From contig JAFEII010000014.1 in the NCBI GenBank assembly GCA_017495165.1, positions 1 through 64,000 of the forward strand: 64,000 nucleotides of DNA. The letters are read 5' to 3'. The translations under genes and the position numbers were made by a program. Shown one piece after another: positions 53,313 to 61,028 of this stretch. Position 1 is the stretch's first letter; the number at the start of each line of letters is the position of its first letter. The notes under the pieces were generated by a model that saw only the letters and a program-made list of their open reading frames with translations, was not told the origin of the DNA and did no database searches. The DNA comes from Hydromonas sp. Its GTDB lineage: Bacteria; Pseudomonadota; Gammaproteobacteria; Burkholderiales; Burkholderiaceae.

Positions 53313-53873
53313 ATGTCTGACATTATTATTCAAACCAACCGCCCCCGTATTGATGAGCTTTTGGCGCCGTATGCGGGCGTGATTGGCAAGGACTTGCCTG
53401 GGTATCGCAACCATGTGTACCGCACGGTGACGTATGCCATGCATTTTTTGGGCAATGCGCCTGCGCATGAGCAGTTGGTGGAGACGGCGTTTGTGTACCA
53501 CGATATTGCGTTGTGGACCAATCATGCTCTGGCGTATTTGGAGCCGTCTGAGGCGGTGGCGCTGGCGGATAATGCAAAGCATGGCTGGGGTTTGGATGCG
53601 GATGCGCTGCAAGGGGCGATTCATTGGCATCATAAAATCACGGCTTATCGTGGCCCGAATGAGGCAGTGATTGAGGCCTGCCGCAAGGCCGATTGGATTG
53701 ATGCCAACAAAGGCATGGTGCGTAAGGGCATGAGCCGCGCCAACATCAAAGCGGTGGAGGCGGCGTTTCCTAATTTGGGCTTTCATGATGCGCTGATTCG
53801 TTTGGCCAAAGACCACGGCGGTTCGACCGTGGGTGGCTTGATTCAGGTGGTGCGTGGCATCGTCAAGTGGTAG
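53313..53873 (+). CDS. HD-domain phosphohydrolase-like protein
   Basis: 186 residues from ATG 53313 (M-S-D-I-I-I); the open frame extends upstream into repeats and is rejected there. Metal ligands of an HD fold are visible as R-N-H (about 31), Y-H-D-I (about 63-66) and H-W-H-H-K (about 104), then a later A-D-W-I-D. No (p)ppGpp synthetase or GYP motif is present. Family members hydrolyse phosphate esters of nucleotides; substrate unknown. A terminator follows 25 bp after the stop. Confidence 0.8.
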   Translation: MSDIIIQTNRPRIDELLAPYAGVIGKDLPGYRNHVYRTVTYAMHFLGNAPAHEQLVETAFVYHDIALWTNHALAYLEPSEAVALADNAKHGWGLDADALQGAIHWHHKITAYRGPNEAVIEACRKADWIDANKGMVRKGMSRANIKAVEAAFPNLGFHDALIRLAKDHGGSTVGGLIQVVRGIVKW

Positions 53874-53897
53874 TTTTTCCTCAATTTTGATATTTGT

Positions 53898-53933
53898 AAA
53901 GCGCTTGATGGCTCGCCATTGAGCGCTTTTTTA
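53898..53933 (+). terminator. Terminator after the HD-domain gene
   Basis: Long stem (outer AAAGCGCT 53898-53905 with AGCGCTTT 53922-53929, continued inward through a wobble pair), 4-nt loop and T-run. Confidence 0.85.
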
Positions 53934-53967
53934 TTGCGGGTTGGCCTAAGGCGTTTGAGGCGCTGCG

Positions 53968-54297
53968 TTATGGGTTAAAAATGGGCGGTAGGTGGTGCGC
54001 CGCCCGTGCTTTGGCGCATTGGCTGTCTCCCGCGTGTACGGATGCGCAGGTGCTTGAGCGGTGGGCGTAAATCTCGCAGCTTGTTTGTTCGCCCACGTTG
54101 CCGCGCAGGGCGATGCAGCGTTTGGCTGCGCCTTGGGTTGTGTGGGTGCCGCGCATGGCGACATAGTGTGGGTTAATCGGTTCTGTGAGGTGTTCGGGTA
54201 CGGTGCCGTTTGGGTGCGCGCTGGTTTCTCCCCAGTACATGGAGACGCGAAAATAGGCGCAGCATGCGCCACAAGTTAGGCATGGATTGTCGGTCAT
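53968..54297 (-). CDS. YkgJ-family cysteine cluster protein
   Basis: 109 residues with C-L-T-C-G-A-C-C at positions 6-13 and later single Cys in K-R-C-I-A-L, S-C-E-I-Y and T-C-A-S-V. This is the eight-Cys YkgJ (UPF0153) pattern thought to bind zinc or an iron-sulfur cluster; the biochemical role is not known. The frame ends in P-P-I-F-N-P. It stands alone, facing the HD gene across a terminator. Confidence 0.85.
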   Translation of the reverse strand: MTDNPCLTCGACCAYFRVSMYWGETSAHPNGTVPEHLTEPINPHYVAMRGTHTTQGAAKRCIALRGNVGEQTSCEIYAHRSSTCASVHAGDSQCAKARAAHHLPPIFNP

Positions 54298-54366
54298 AAT
54301 AAAAACAGGGGCGAACGGTGGTTTGTGGTGTGCCTTTTATGAGGGCTTGAAAATCGGTTGGTGTTG

Positions 54367-54446
54367 CTTGATATTGCTTTGTGTTGCTTGATGTTGTGAT
54401 GTGAAGCAACATCAAGCGTCATTAAACGTCATCAAGCAATATCAAG
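54367..54446. repeat. Nested inverted repeat downstream of yheS
   Basis: Outer arms 54367-54378 and 54435-54446 (CTTGATATTGCT) and inner arms 54386-54396 and 54407-54417 (GCTTGATGTTG) pair exactly. It lies directly after the yheS stop and could end its transcript, though no long T-run follows. Confidence 0.7.
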
Positions 54447-54456
54447 TTAAAACACT

Positions 54457-56334
54457 TTATAGCGCCAAGGATTCTGACAATAGCAGCCATTCCTCTTCGA
54501 GCGGTGCAATCAAGGTGGCCAGCGCATCGTTTCGGTCCACTGCGGTTGCCAGCGCATCTTTTTGGTCGGGGGCGTAGGCCGATTCTGAGGCGAGCCATGC
54601 TTGCAGTTGCTTTTGCTCTTCTTGGAGGGTTGTTAATTTCTTTTCTAATTTTGCCACTTTCTGTTTGAGGTTTTTTTGTTCAAAAATCTCAGAGGCGGTG
54701 GCTTTTTTGACTGCGGGCGCTTTGTCCACTGCTGCGGCGGCGTGGTTGTTTTGTTTGTGTAGTTGCCAGCGTTTGGCACACCAGGCGCGGTAGTCTTCGA
54801 GGTCGCCATCAAATGGCACGACTTTTTGATCGGCAACGAGCCAAAACTCATCCACGCAGCTGGCCAATAAACTGCGGTCATGTGAGACGACAATTAATGC
54901 GCCGTCAAATTGTTGCAGTGCCATGACCAGCGCGTGGCGCATGTCCAAGTCCAAGTGGTTGGTTGGTTCGTCAAGCAGTAATAAATGTGGTTTTTGCCAA
55001 ATGAGCAGCGCGAGTGATAAACGCGCTTTTTCACCGCCTGAGAAGTGTTCTATCGATGAGGTGACCATGTCGCCGCCAAAATTAAACCCGCCAAGGTAGC
55101 CGCGCAGTTTTTGGGCAGGCTCGTTGGGTGCGATGCGCAGCATGTGCCACAGCGGTGATTCGGTTTCGCGCAGTGTGTCTAAGTGTTGTTGTGAAAAATA
55201 GCCGATGCGCAGCTTGGGGGCGTTGATGATTTCGCCTTTGCTGGGCATGATTTCGCCTGCGAGGGCTTTAATCAGTGTGGATTTACCTGCGCCGTTCATG
55301 CCCAATAAGCCAATGCGGTCTTGCGATTGGATGGTGAAGCCAATGTCTTTGAGTAATATTTTGTCGCCATAGCCCAAGTTGAGGTGCTCGGTTTGCATTT
55401 GCGGGTTTGGCAGGTCGGGCAGGGCGGCAAATTCAAATGAAAACGGTGAATCTGCGTGCGCAGGACCAATCATTTCTAATTTATCTAATGCCTTGATGCG
55501 GCTTTGCGCTTGGCGTGCCTTGGTGGCTTGGGCGCGGAAGCGGTCAATGTATTTTTGTAAATGTGCGGCGGTGCGCTGTTGTTGTTCGTGCAAGGCGTTT
55601 TGTTGCATCAAACGCTCGGCGCGGGTGCGCTCGTACGTGGTGTAGTTGCCTTTGTACATGGTTAATGTTTGCTGCGCGACTTCGAGGGTGTGGGTGCACA
55701 GCGCGTCTAAAAAATCACGGTCATGCGAGATGATGAGCAAGGTGGCAGGGTGGGTTTTAAGGTAATCCTCCAGCCACAAAACCGTGTCTAAATCCAAGTG
55801 ATTGGTGGGTTCATCGAGCAACAATAAATCAGAGCGACACATCAACGCCCGCGCTAAATTTAAGCGCATGCGCCAGCCGCCCGAAAATGAGCTGACCGTG
55901 TTGCCTTGTTGCGCCTGACCAAAACCCAAGCCGTTGAGCAATTGCGCCGCGCGTGATTCAGCGGTGTAGGCATCGATGCGCGTGAATTCGCTGTAGATGT
56001 GCCCAATCGCGTTGCCGTCGTCATCTGCTTCAGCTTTTGCCAGTTGCGCATTGAGCTCGGTCAACTCTTCGTCTCCGGCTAAAACAAATTCAAGCGCCGT
56101 TTCATCTGAGTCTGGCGTTTCTTGCGCCACGTGCGCGGTCACCCAACGCGCTGGAATGTTCACATCGCCCACATCCGCTGAAATTTCGCCGCGTAATAAC
56201 GCGAACAGCGATGATTTACCTGTGCCGTTGCGCCCCGTAATCCCCACGCGTTGCGCGGTATCAATGCGTGCATTTGCGTCTTTGAGTAGTACGGAGGTGC
56301 CGCGTTGCAGCCGAAGATTGGTGATGGTGATCAT
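54457..56334 (-). CDS. yheS: ABC-F ATPase YheS
   Basis: Ribosome-associated ABC-F protein with two ATPase domains in one chain of 625 residues. Walker A sites are G-R-N-G-T-G-K-S (about 34) and G-M-N-G-A-G-K-S (about 344), signatures F-S-G-G-W-R and F-S-G-G-E-K, each followed by L-L-L-D-E-P-T-N-H-L-D. The interdomain arm is rich in Gln and basic residues, and a C-terminal coiled coil (about 560-625) follows. The domain sequences resemble E. coli YheS more than Uup or EttA. Such factors relieve ribosome stalling. It is monocistronic on the minus strand. Confidence 0.93.
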   Translation of the reverse strand: MITITNLRLQRGTSVLLKDANARIDTAQRVGITGRNGTGKSSLFALLRGEISADVGDVNIPARWVTAHVAQETPDSDETALEFVLAGDEELTELNAQLAKAEADDDGNAIGHIYSEFTRIDAYTAESRAAQLLNGLGFGQAQQGNTVSSFSGGWRMRLNLARALMCRSDLLLLDEPTNHLDLDTVLWLEDYLKTHPATLLIISHDRDFLDALCTHTLEVAQQTLTMYKGNYTTYERTRAERLMQQNALHEQQQRTAAHLQKYIDRFRAQATKARQAQSRIKALDKLEMIGPAHADSPFSFEFAALPDLPNPQMQTEHLNLGYGDKILLKDIGFTIQSQDRIGLLGMNGAGKSTLIKALAGEIMPSKGEIINAPKLRIGYFSQQHLDTLRETESPLWHMLRIAPNEPAQKLRGYLGGFNFGGDMVTSSIEHFSGGEKARLSLALLIWQKPHLLLLDEPTNHLDLDMRHALVMALQQFDGALIVVSHDRSLLASCVDEFWLVADQKVVPFDGDLEDYRAWCAKRWQLHKQNNHAAAAVDKAPAVKKATASEIFEQKNLKQKVAKLEKKLTTLQEEQKQLQAWLASESAYAPDQKDALATAVDRNDALATLIAPLEEEWLLLSESLAL

Positions 56335-56358
56335 AAATAATTTAACTTTGTCAAAAAT

Positions 56359-56393
56359 AAAGCCTTGCTTGATTTGGATTTAAGCAAGGCTTT
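56359..56393. terminator. Hairpin upstream of yheS
   Basis: Perfect 12-bp stem with 11-nt loop and TTTATTTTT on the minus strand. It may be a second terminator for csp readthrough or a leader structure of yheS. Confidence 0.55.
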
Positions 56394-56610
56394 GAAAAAA
56401 AACGGATTATAGCAAAATTGGCGTTTGGTTTTTACGGTAAAACCGACTTTGTGGTGGTTGTGGTTCACGCGTTTGGGTTCTATCAGATGTGGGTGGGGGA
56501 TGATTGGTTTAATGAATGTAACGCTCGTGTCCGCATCAATGCTGAGTTTTGAGCATGCTGGCAGGTTTGATTAATTTTAAATGGTGGGTTTGGTGGTTCT
56601 TTAAAAATAA

Positions 56611-56639
56611 AAAAACCTGAACAAGTTCAGGTTTTTTTG
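56611..56639. terminator. Terminator of the cold-shock gene
   Basis: 12-bp perfect stem (56611-56622 with 56625-56636), A-run and T-run on either side. Confidence 0.85.
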
Positions 56640-56656
56640 CATTCAGTCAGAAGGGA

Positions 56657-56860
56657 TTAAGCTTCTTTGATGTTTGCTGCTTGTTTGCCTTTTGGACCAT
56701 CAGTGATGTCAAAAGTAACGCGCTGTTCTTCACGCAAAGATTTGTAGCCATCCATTGTGATAGACGAGAAGTGAGCGAATAAATCTTCACCGCCGCCATC
56801 AGGAGTAATAAAGCCGAAGCCTTTGCTATTGTTGAACCATTTTACTGTACCGGTAGCCAT
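56657..56860 (-). CDS. CspA-family cold-shock protein
   Basis: 67-residue single OB-fold RNA chaperone. RNP1 K-G-F-G-F-I (residues 13-18) and RNP2 D-L-F-A-H-F (about 27-32) are intact. A good promoter about 120 bp upstream leaves a long 5' leader, as in cspA genes regulated by RNA structure at low temperature; the leader itself shows no recognised cold box. A strong terminator follows. Which Csp paralogue it is cannot be decided. Confidence 0.95.
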   Translation of the reverse strand: MATGTVKWFNNSKGFGFITPDGGGEDLFAHFSSITMDGYKSLREEQRVTFDITDGPKGKQAANIKEA

Positions 56861-57183
56861 AATACGTAGCCAATCTATAAAAAAACATAATTAAATTTAT
56901 TCCCTGCTGATTTTTAGACGTACATCCAACAAAAAGCCTTGAGAACCACTCCTGCACACTCTTATCGAATGAGCATGTTTATGATTGTTGTCGTTTTTGA
57001 ACGCGTTGTCAAGCAAAAACCAGCTTTTTTCTAAGATTGCATTAAAATATTCACAAAATCCAAGGCAAAGATTGCTTTTTGGTGGCCGATTGGGCAAAAA
57101 AACTGCTTTTGCGGTAACATTGAGCGCTTGAGCTGTGACGTATGTTGCGGCTGCTTTGTTGTTTTATATCTATAAGGTTTGAA
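56861..57183. other. 323-bp divergent region between csp and clpS
   Basis: Contains the csp promoter and its long leader on the minus strand; on the plus strand the clpS leader. No gene is supported. Confidence 0.75.
56984..57012 (-). promoter_or_regulatory. Sigma-70 promoter of the cold-shock gene
   Basis: On the minus strand TTGACA (57012-57007), a 17-nt spacer and AACAAT (56989-56984). Predicted 5' leader of roughly 115 nt. Confidence 0.6.
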
Positions 57184-57522
57184 ATGAATCACAAAAAAAA
57201 TAATCCTCGTGAAAAAGGCGGGGCGGGTCAAGGTGGCGTTTTGGAGCTTGAGCGCGATATTGAAGTGCTGCCGCCGCCGATGTATCGGGTTTGGTTGCTC
57301 AATGATGACTTTACGCCGATGGAGTTTGTGATTGATGTCTTGCGTGAGTTTTTCTATAAATCCGCTGATGAGGCAGAGAAAATTATGCTGCAGGTTCACC
57401 ATGAAGGGCGCGCTGTGTGCGGTCAGTATCCGCGTGATGTGGCTGAAACCAAGGTGATGCGCGTGGCGCGGCATTCGCGCTCGCATGGGCATCCGCTTGA
57501 GTGCGTGATGGATGATCTTTAA
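57184..57522 (+). CDS. clpS: ClpS adaptor of the ClpAP protease
   Basis: Delivers N-end-rule substrates to ClpA. The 112 residues start at ATG 57184 with AAGG upstream; a longer frame from 57142 lacks a site. The core has V-W-L-L-N-D-D-F-T-P-M-E-F-V (about 36-49), the ClpS hallmark with Asp residues for the substrate alpha-amino group, and H-H-E-G-R-A near 77. clpA follows 106 bp downstream, the conserved order. Confidence 0.95.
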   Translation: MNHKKNNPREKGGAGQGGVLELERDIEVLPPPMYRVWLLNDDFTPMEFVIDVLREFFYKSADEAEKIMLQVHHEGRAVCGQYPRDVAETKVMRVARHSRSHGHPLECVMDDL

Positions 57523-57628
57523 GTTTAAATTTGAGTTTGAGTTTTTGGCTGGTCGCTGTGTATGGTTTGCGATTGGTTTAGAGGGTTTTTAGTGGCGCGA
57601 TTGGCGCTGATTGAGTGAATGGAATTAT

Positions 57629-59941
57629 ATGATTGCGCAAGACTTGGAAGTGACGTTGCATTTGGCTTTTGTGGAGGCGCGAAAGTCGCGTCATGAATAT
57701 TTAACCTTGGAGCATTTGCTTTTTTCTATGCTGGACAATCCGCTGGTGATTGAGGTGCTGCAGGCATGTTCGGCGGATATTGAGGCGTTGCGCGCTGAAC
57801 TTAAGCGGTTTATTTTTCAAAATATCCCTTCGGCTGCAGGCACGGATGATGTGGATACGCAGCCAACGATTGGGTTTCAGCGCGTGATGCAGCGTGCAAT
57901 TATGCATGTGCAGTCGACGGGCAATGAAAAAAATGAGGTGACGGCGGTTGAGGTTTTGGTGGCGATGTTTGCTGAGAAAGATTCGCATGCGGTGTTCTTT
58001 TTGAATCAACAAAATATTGACCGCCTTGATGTTACGCAATTTATTTCGCACGGCACGCGCAAAACCTCCTACATACAGCCAGATTCAGGCAAGTCGGACA
58101 CACAGTCGGGGGCTGATGCGAAGTCAGACGCGGCTAAAAAAGATGACAGCGCGTTGAGTAAGTATGCTCAAAACCTCATTGCGCTGGCAAAAATTGGCAA
58201 ACTTGACCCGCTGGTTGGGCGTGAGGCTGAAATCGTGCGTGCGGTGCAGGTTTTGTCGCGTCGGCGCAAAAACAACCCTGTTTTGGTTGGCGAGGCCGGT
58301 GTGGGTAAAACCGCGATTGCAGAAGGATTGGCTTGGAAAATTGTGCAAGGTGATGTGCCTGAAGTGCTGGCCAATGCGCAGGTTTTTTCGCTGGATATGG
58401 GGGCGTTAATGGCTGGCACAAAGTATCGTGGTGACTTTGAGCAGCGCTTAAAGGATGTGATTGCTGAATTGGCCGCGATTCCTGACTCTGTTTTGTTTGT
58501 CGATGAGATTCACATGCTGATTGGTGCTGGCGCAACGGGCAGCAGCGCGATGGATGCGGGTAATTTACTCAAGCCTGCGCTGGCAAATGGCTCGTTGCGT
58601 TGTATTGGCGCGACGACGTATGATGAATACCGCCGTGTTTTTGAAAAAGACGCGGCGCTGGCGCGGCGTTTTCATAAAATTGATGTGACTGAGCCAACGG
58701 TTGCGCAAACGATTACGATTCTTAAAGGTTTGAAAGGGCAGTTTGAGGCGCATTATCAGATCAAATATGCGCCATCGGCAATTATTGCGGCGGCTGAGTT
58801 GTCGGCCAAATACATCAATGATCGTTTTTTACCTGATAAAGCGATTGATTTAATTGATGAGGCGGGCGCGGCGCAACGGGTTTTGCCTGCGAACGAGCGC
58901 AAAAAAAGCATTACCAAGGCGGATATTGAAGAGCTGATTTCTAAAATCGCACGCATTCCGCCAAAGAGTGTGAACTCAGATGATCGAAGTAAGCTTAAAC
59001 ACTTAGACCGTGATTTAAAATCAACCGTGTTTGGCCAAGAAAAAGCCATTTCTGCAGTGGCGGGCGCAATTAAAATGTCACGCGCTGGCTTGGGTTCGGT
59101 AGATAAACCGATTGGCTCGTTCTTGTTTAGTGGGCCAACGGGCGTGGGTAAAACCGAGCTTGCCAAGCAGCTCGCGTTTGCGCTGGGGATTGAGCTGATT
59201 CGATTTGATATGTCCGAATATATGGAACGCCATGCGGTCAGCCGCTTGATTGGCGCGCCTCCAGGGTATGTTGGGTTTGAACAGGGCGGTTTACTCACAG
59301 ATGCAATTAGCAAAAAACCACATGCGGTGTTGTTGCTTGATGAAATTGAAAAAGCCCATCCTGATATTTTTAACGTGCTGTTGCAAGTCATGGATCACGG
59401 CGCTTTAACCGATAGCAACGGGCGCAAAGCGGATTTTAGAAATGTGATTTTAATCATGACGACCAATGCAGGTGCGTCGGCCTCTCAAAAAAATAGCCTG
59501 GGCTTTACCAAAACTTCGGTCAGCATGGATGATTCTGCCGAAATTAAACGTGCGTTTAGCCCAGAATTTCGCAATCGTTTGGATGCAATTGTGCCGTTTG
59601 CAGCGCTTAATGAGCAAATTATTATGCAAGTGGTGGATAAATTTCTCATGCAGCTTGAAAACCAATTGCATGAGAAAAAAGTGGAAATCCACTTTACGCC
59701 CGCGTTGCGCAGCCATTTGGCCAAAACTGGTTTTGACCCACTCATGGGCGCACGCCCAATGTCGCGCCTGATTCAAGACACGGTGCGCCGTGCGCTGGCT
59801 GATGAATTGTTGTTTGGTAAGCTGGTTCACGGCGGTGTGGTTCAGGTGGATTATTCAACGACGGACTCTAAAGTGGTGCTTGATATTAAGTCGTCACGTA
59901 AAAAATCCGCTGAAAAATTAGAGCAGGATGTGGAAGTTTAA
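57629..59941 (+). CDS. clpA: ATP-dependent Clp protease ATP-binding subunit ClpA
   Basis: AAA+ unfoldase feeding ClpP. The 770 residues start at ATG 57629 (M-I-A-Q-D-L-E), the usual ClpA opening, with GGA nearby; a TTG at 57611 would add six residues. The N-domain (about 1-140) binds ClpS; AAA-1 has G-E-A-G-V-G-K-T (about 220) and AAA-2 G-P-T-G-V-G-K-T (about 500). No middle coiled coil is present, which separates it from ClpB. A 7-bp VNTR follows the gene. Confidence 0.95.
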   Translation: MIAQDLEVTLHLAFVEARKSRHEYLTLEHLLFSMLDNPLVIEVLQACSADIEALRAELKRFIFQNIPSAAGTDDVDTQPTIGFQRVMQRAIMHVQSTGNEKNEVTAVEVLVAMFAEKDSHAVFFLNQQNIDRLDVTQFISHGTRKTSYIQPDSGKSDTQSGADAKSDAAKKDDSALSKYAQNLIALAKIGKLDPLVGREAEIVRAVQVLSRRRKNNPVLVGEAGVGKTAIAEGLAWKIVQGDVPEVLANAQVFSLDMGALMAGTKYRGDFEQRLKDVIAELAAIPDSVLFVDEIHMLIGAGATGSSAMDAGNLLKPALANGSLRCIGATTYDEYRRVFEKDAALARRFHKIDVTEPTVAQTITILKGLKGQFEAHYQIKYAPSAIIAAAELSAKYINDRFLPDKAIDLIDEAGAAQRVLPANERKKSITKADIEELISKIARIPPKSVNSDDRSKLKHLDRDLKSTVFGQEKAISAVAGAIKMSRAGLGSVDKPIGSFLFSGPTGVGKTELAKQLAFALGIELIRFDMSEYMERHAVSRLIGAPPGYVGFEQGGLLTDAISKKPHAVLLLDEIEKAHPDIFNVLLQVMDHGALTDSNGRKADFRNVILIMTTNAGASASQKNSLGFTKTSVSMDDSAEIKRAFSPEFRNRLDAIVPFAALNEQIIMQVVDKFLMQLENQLHEKKVEIHFTPALRSHLAKTGFDPLMGARPMSRLIQDTVRRALADELLFGKLVHGGVVQVDYSTTDSKVVLDIKSSRKKSAEKLEQDVEV

Positions 59942-59983
59942 ATTTGGCATTTTTAAGTTAGATTTGCCAATGATGGCGCTAAA

Positions 59984-60073
59984 CATTTAACATTTAACAT
60001 TTAACATTTAATATTTAATATTTAATATTTAATATTTAATATTTAATATTTAATATTTAATATTTAATATTTA
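59984..60073 (+). repeat. 7-bp VNTR (CATTTAA x4, TATTTAA x8 plus partial)
   Basis: Twelve perfect 7-bp units plus a partial one between clpA and recR, in two blocks differing by one base. GCGCTAAA (59976-59983) and TTTAGCGC (60070-60077) frame the array as an inverted repeat. Confidence 0.95.
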
Positions 60074-60124
60074 GCGCTTAACAATTAATTAACTCTTAGC
60101 TTTTACATCCACGATGAACGTTAC

Positions 60125-60712
60125 ATGACTCAAAACCGAATTCAAAACCTGATAGATGCACTTCGTGTGTTGCCTGGCGTGGGGCCAAAGTCTGCGCAGC
60201 GCCTTGCGTTTACGCTGCTTCAGTCCGAACGCGACGGGGCGGCACGCTTGGCTGGCGCAATTACCGAGGCGTTGGCGCATTTGAAAAACTGCGCCTCGTG
60301 TTACACCTTTACCGACCAAGAGGTTTGTAGCACATGTGCCAATCCTAAGCGCAATCAAGCGCTGTTGTGCATTGTGCAGTCGCCGATGGATCAGTTGTTG
60401 ATTGAGCAAACCATGACGTATAACGGTTTGTATTTCGTCTTGATGGGGCAACTCAATCCGTTGGAGGGATTGGGGCCAAAAGACATTGCCATGGATGCGT
60501 TGGTGCGGCGCGCCAGTAATGGGCTGGTCACTGAAGCGGTTGTCGCGACTCATTTTACCAATGAGGGCGAGCTGACGGCGCATTACATTACAGAGCAGCT
60601 TACTGCGCGCGGCTTAAAAGTGACGCGTCTGGCGCGTGGCGTGCCGGTGGGCAGCGAGTTGGAACAAGTTGATTTGGGTACTTTGGCGCAGGCAATGATG
60701 GGGCGGGTTTGA
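60125..60712 (+). CDS. recR: Recombination protein RecR
   Basis: Clamp-like DNA-binding protein working with RecO and RecF to load RecA at gaps. The 195 residues contain a helix-hairpin-helix at L-P-G-V-G-P-K-S-A (about 18), the zinc finger C-A-S-C to C-S-T-C (about 57-72) and a TOPRIM domain from L-C-I-V-Q-S-P. dnaX and ybaB, its usual neighbours, are missing. It lies alone between the VNTR and the tRNA terminator. Confidence 0.95.
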   Translation: MTQNRIQNLIDALRVLPGVGPKSAQRLAFTLLQSERDGAARLAGAITEALAHLKNCASCYTFTDQEVCSTCANPKRNQALLCIVQSPMDQLLIEQTMTYNGLYFVLMGQLNPLEGLGPKDIAMDALVRRASNGLVTEAVVATHFTNEGELTAHYITEQLTARGLKVTRLARGVPVGSELEQVDLGTLAQAMMGRV

Positions 60713-60770
60713 TGTGATGGGTCAATATTGATTGAGTTGTTGTGTTTTTAACCGCGTGAATGAAACAAAA

Positions 60771-60796
60771 AAAGACCAGTCAATTGACTGGTCTTT
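60771..60796. terminator. Bidirectional terminator between recR and tRNA-Leu
   Basis: Perfect palindromic 13-bp arms (60771-60783 with 60784-60796) with A-run and T-rich ends, between convergent units. Confidence 0.85.
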
Positions 60797-60800
60797 GTCT

Positions 60801-60887
60801 TGGTGCCCGGGAGAGGACTCGAACCTCCACAGTGTTGCCACCGCATGGACCTGAACCATGTGCGTCTACCAATTCCGCCACCTGGGC
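60801..60887 (-). tRNA. tRNA-Leu (anticodon CAG)
   Basis: 87 nt on the minus strand with an encoded CCA end. GCCCAGG pairs with CCCGGGC across one G-U-type variation in the acceptor stem; the anticodon loop TTCAGGT between CATGG and CCATG gives CAG, decoding CUG. A long variable arm (GCGGTGGCAACACTGT region) is the class II feature of leucine tRNAs, and the T loop is GTTCGAGTC. Confidence 0.96.
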
Positions 60888-60981
60888 AGGTGTCTTTCCG
60901 TTAAGTTGTTATACAAGAGACGGTTTTTTCATGTATCTTATATAACTTCACAAACGTGGCGATTCAATTCGCGAACTCATT

Positions 60982-61009
60982 ATTTTATAGAGTTAAATCG
61001 TTTTGTCAA
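60982..61009 (-). promoter_or_regulatory. Promoter of tRNA-Leu
   Basis: On the minus strand TTGACA (61009-61004), a 16-nt spacer and TAAAAT (60987-60982), about 95 nt upstream of the tRNA 5' end. Confidence 0.5.
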
Positions 61010-61028
61010 ACTTTAATCGTAAAAAGCC

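Larger units (their letters stand above)
56335..56656. other. 322-bp intergenic region with two hairpins
   Basis: Between yheS and the cold-shock gene. It holds a 12-bp hairpin in the yheS leader (56359-56393, arms AAAGCCTTGCTT and AAGCAAGGCTTT) and the csp terminator (56611-56640). No gene is seen. Confidence 0.75.

Noticed and set aside
53313-53873. HD protein considered as part of a defence system with the ATPase-TOPRIM gene
   Set aside because: Its composition is host-like, repeats and RAYT lie between them, and the HD fold here is of a common housekeeping type.
60760-60945. Open frame across the tRNA-Leu gene
   Set aside because: It is antisense to a well-formed tRNA and has no protein-like composition.
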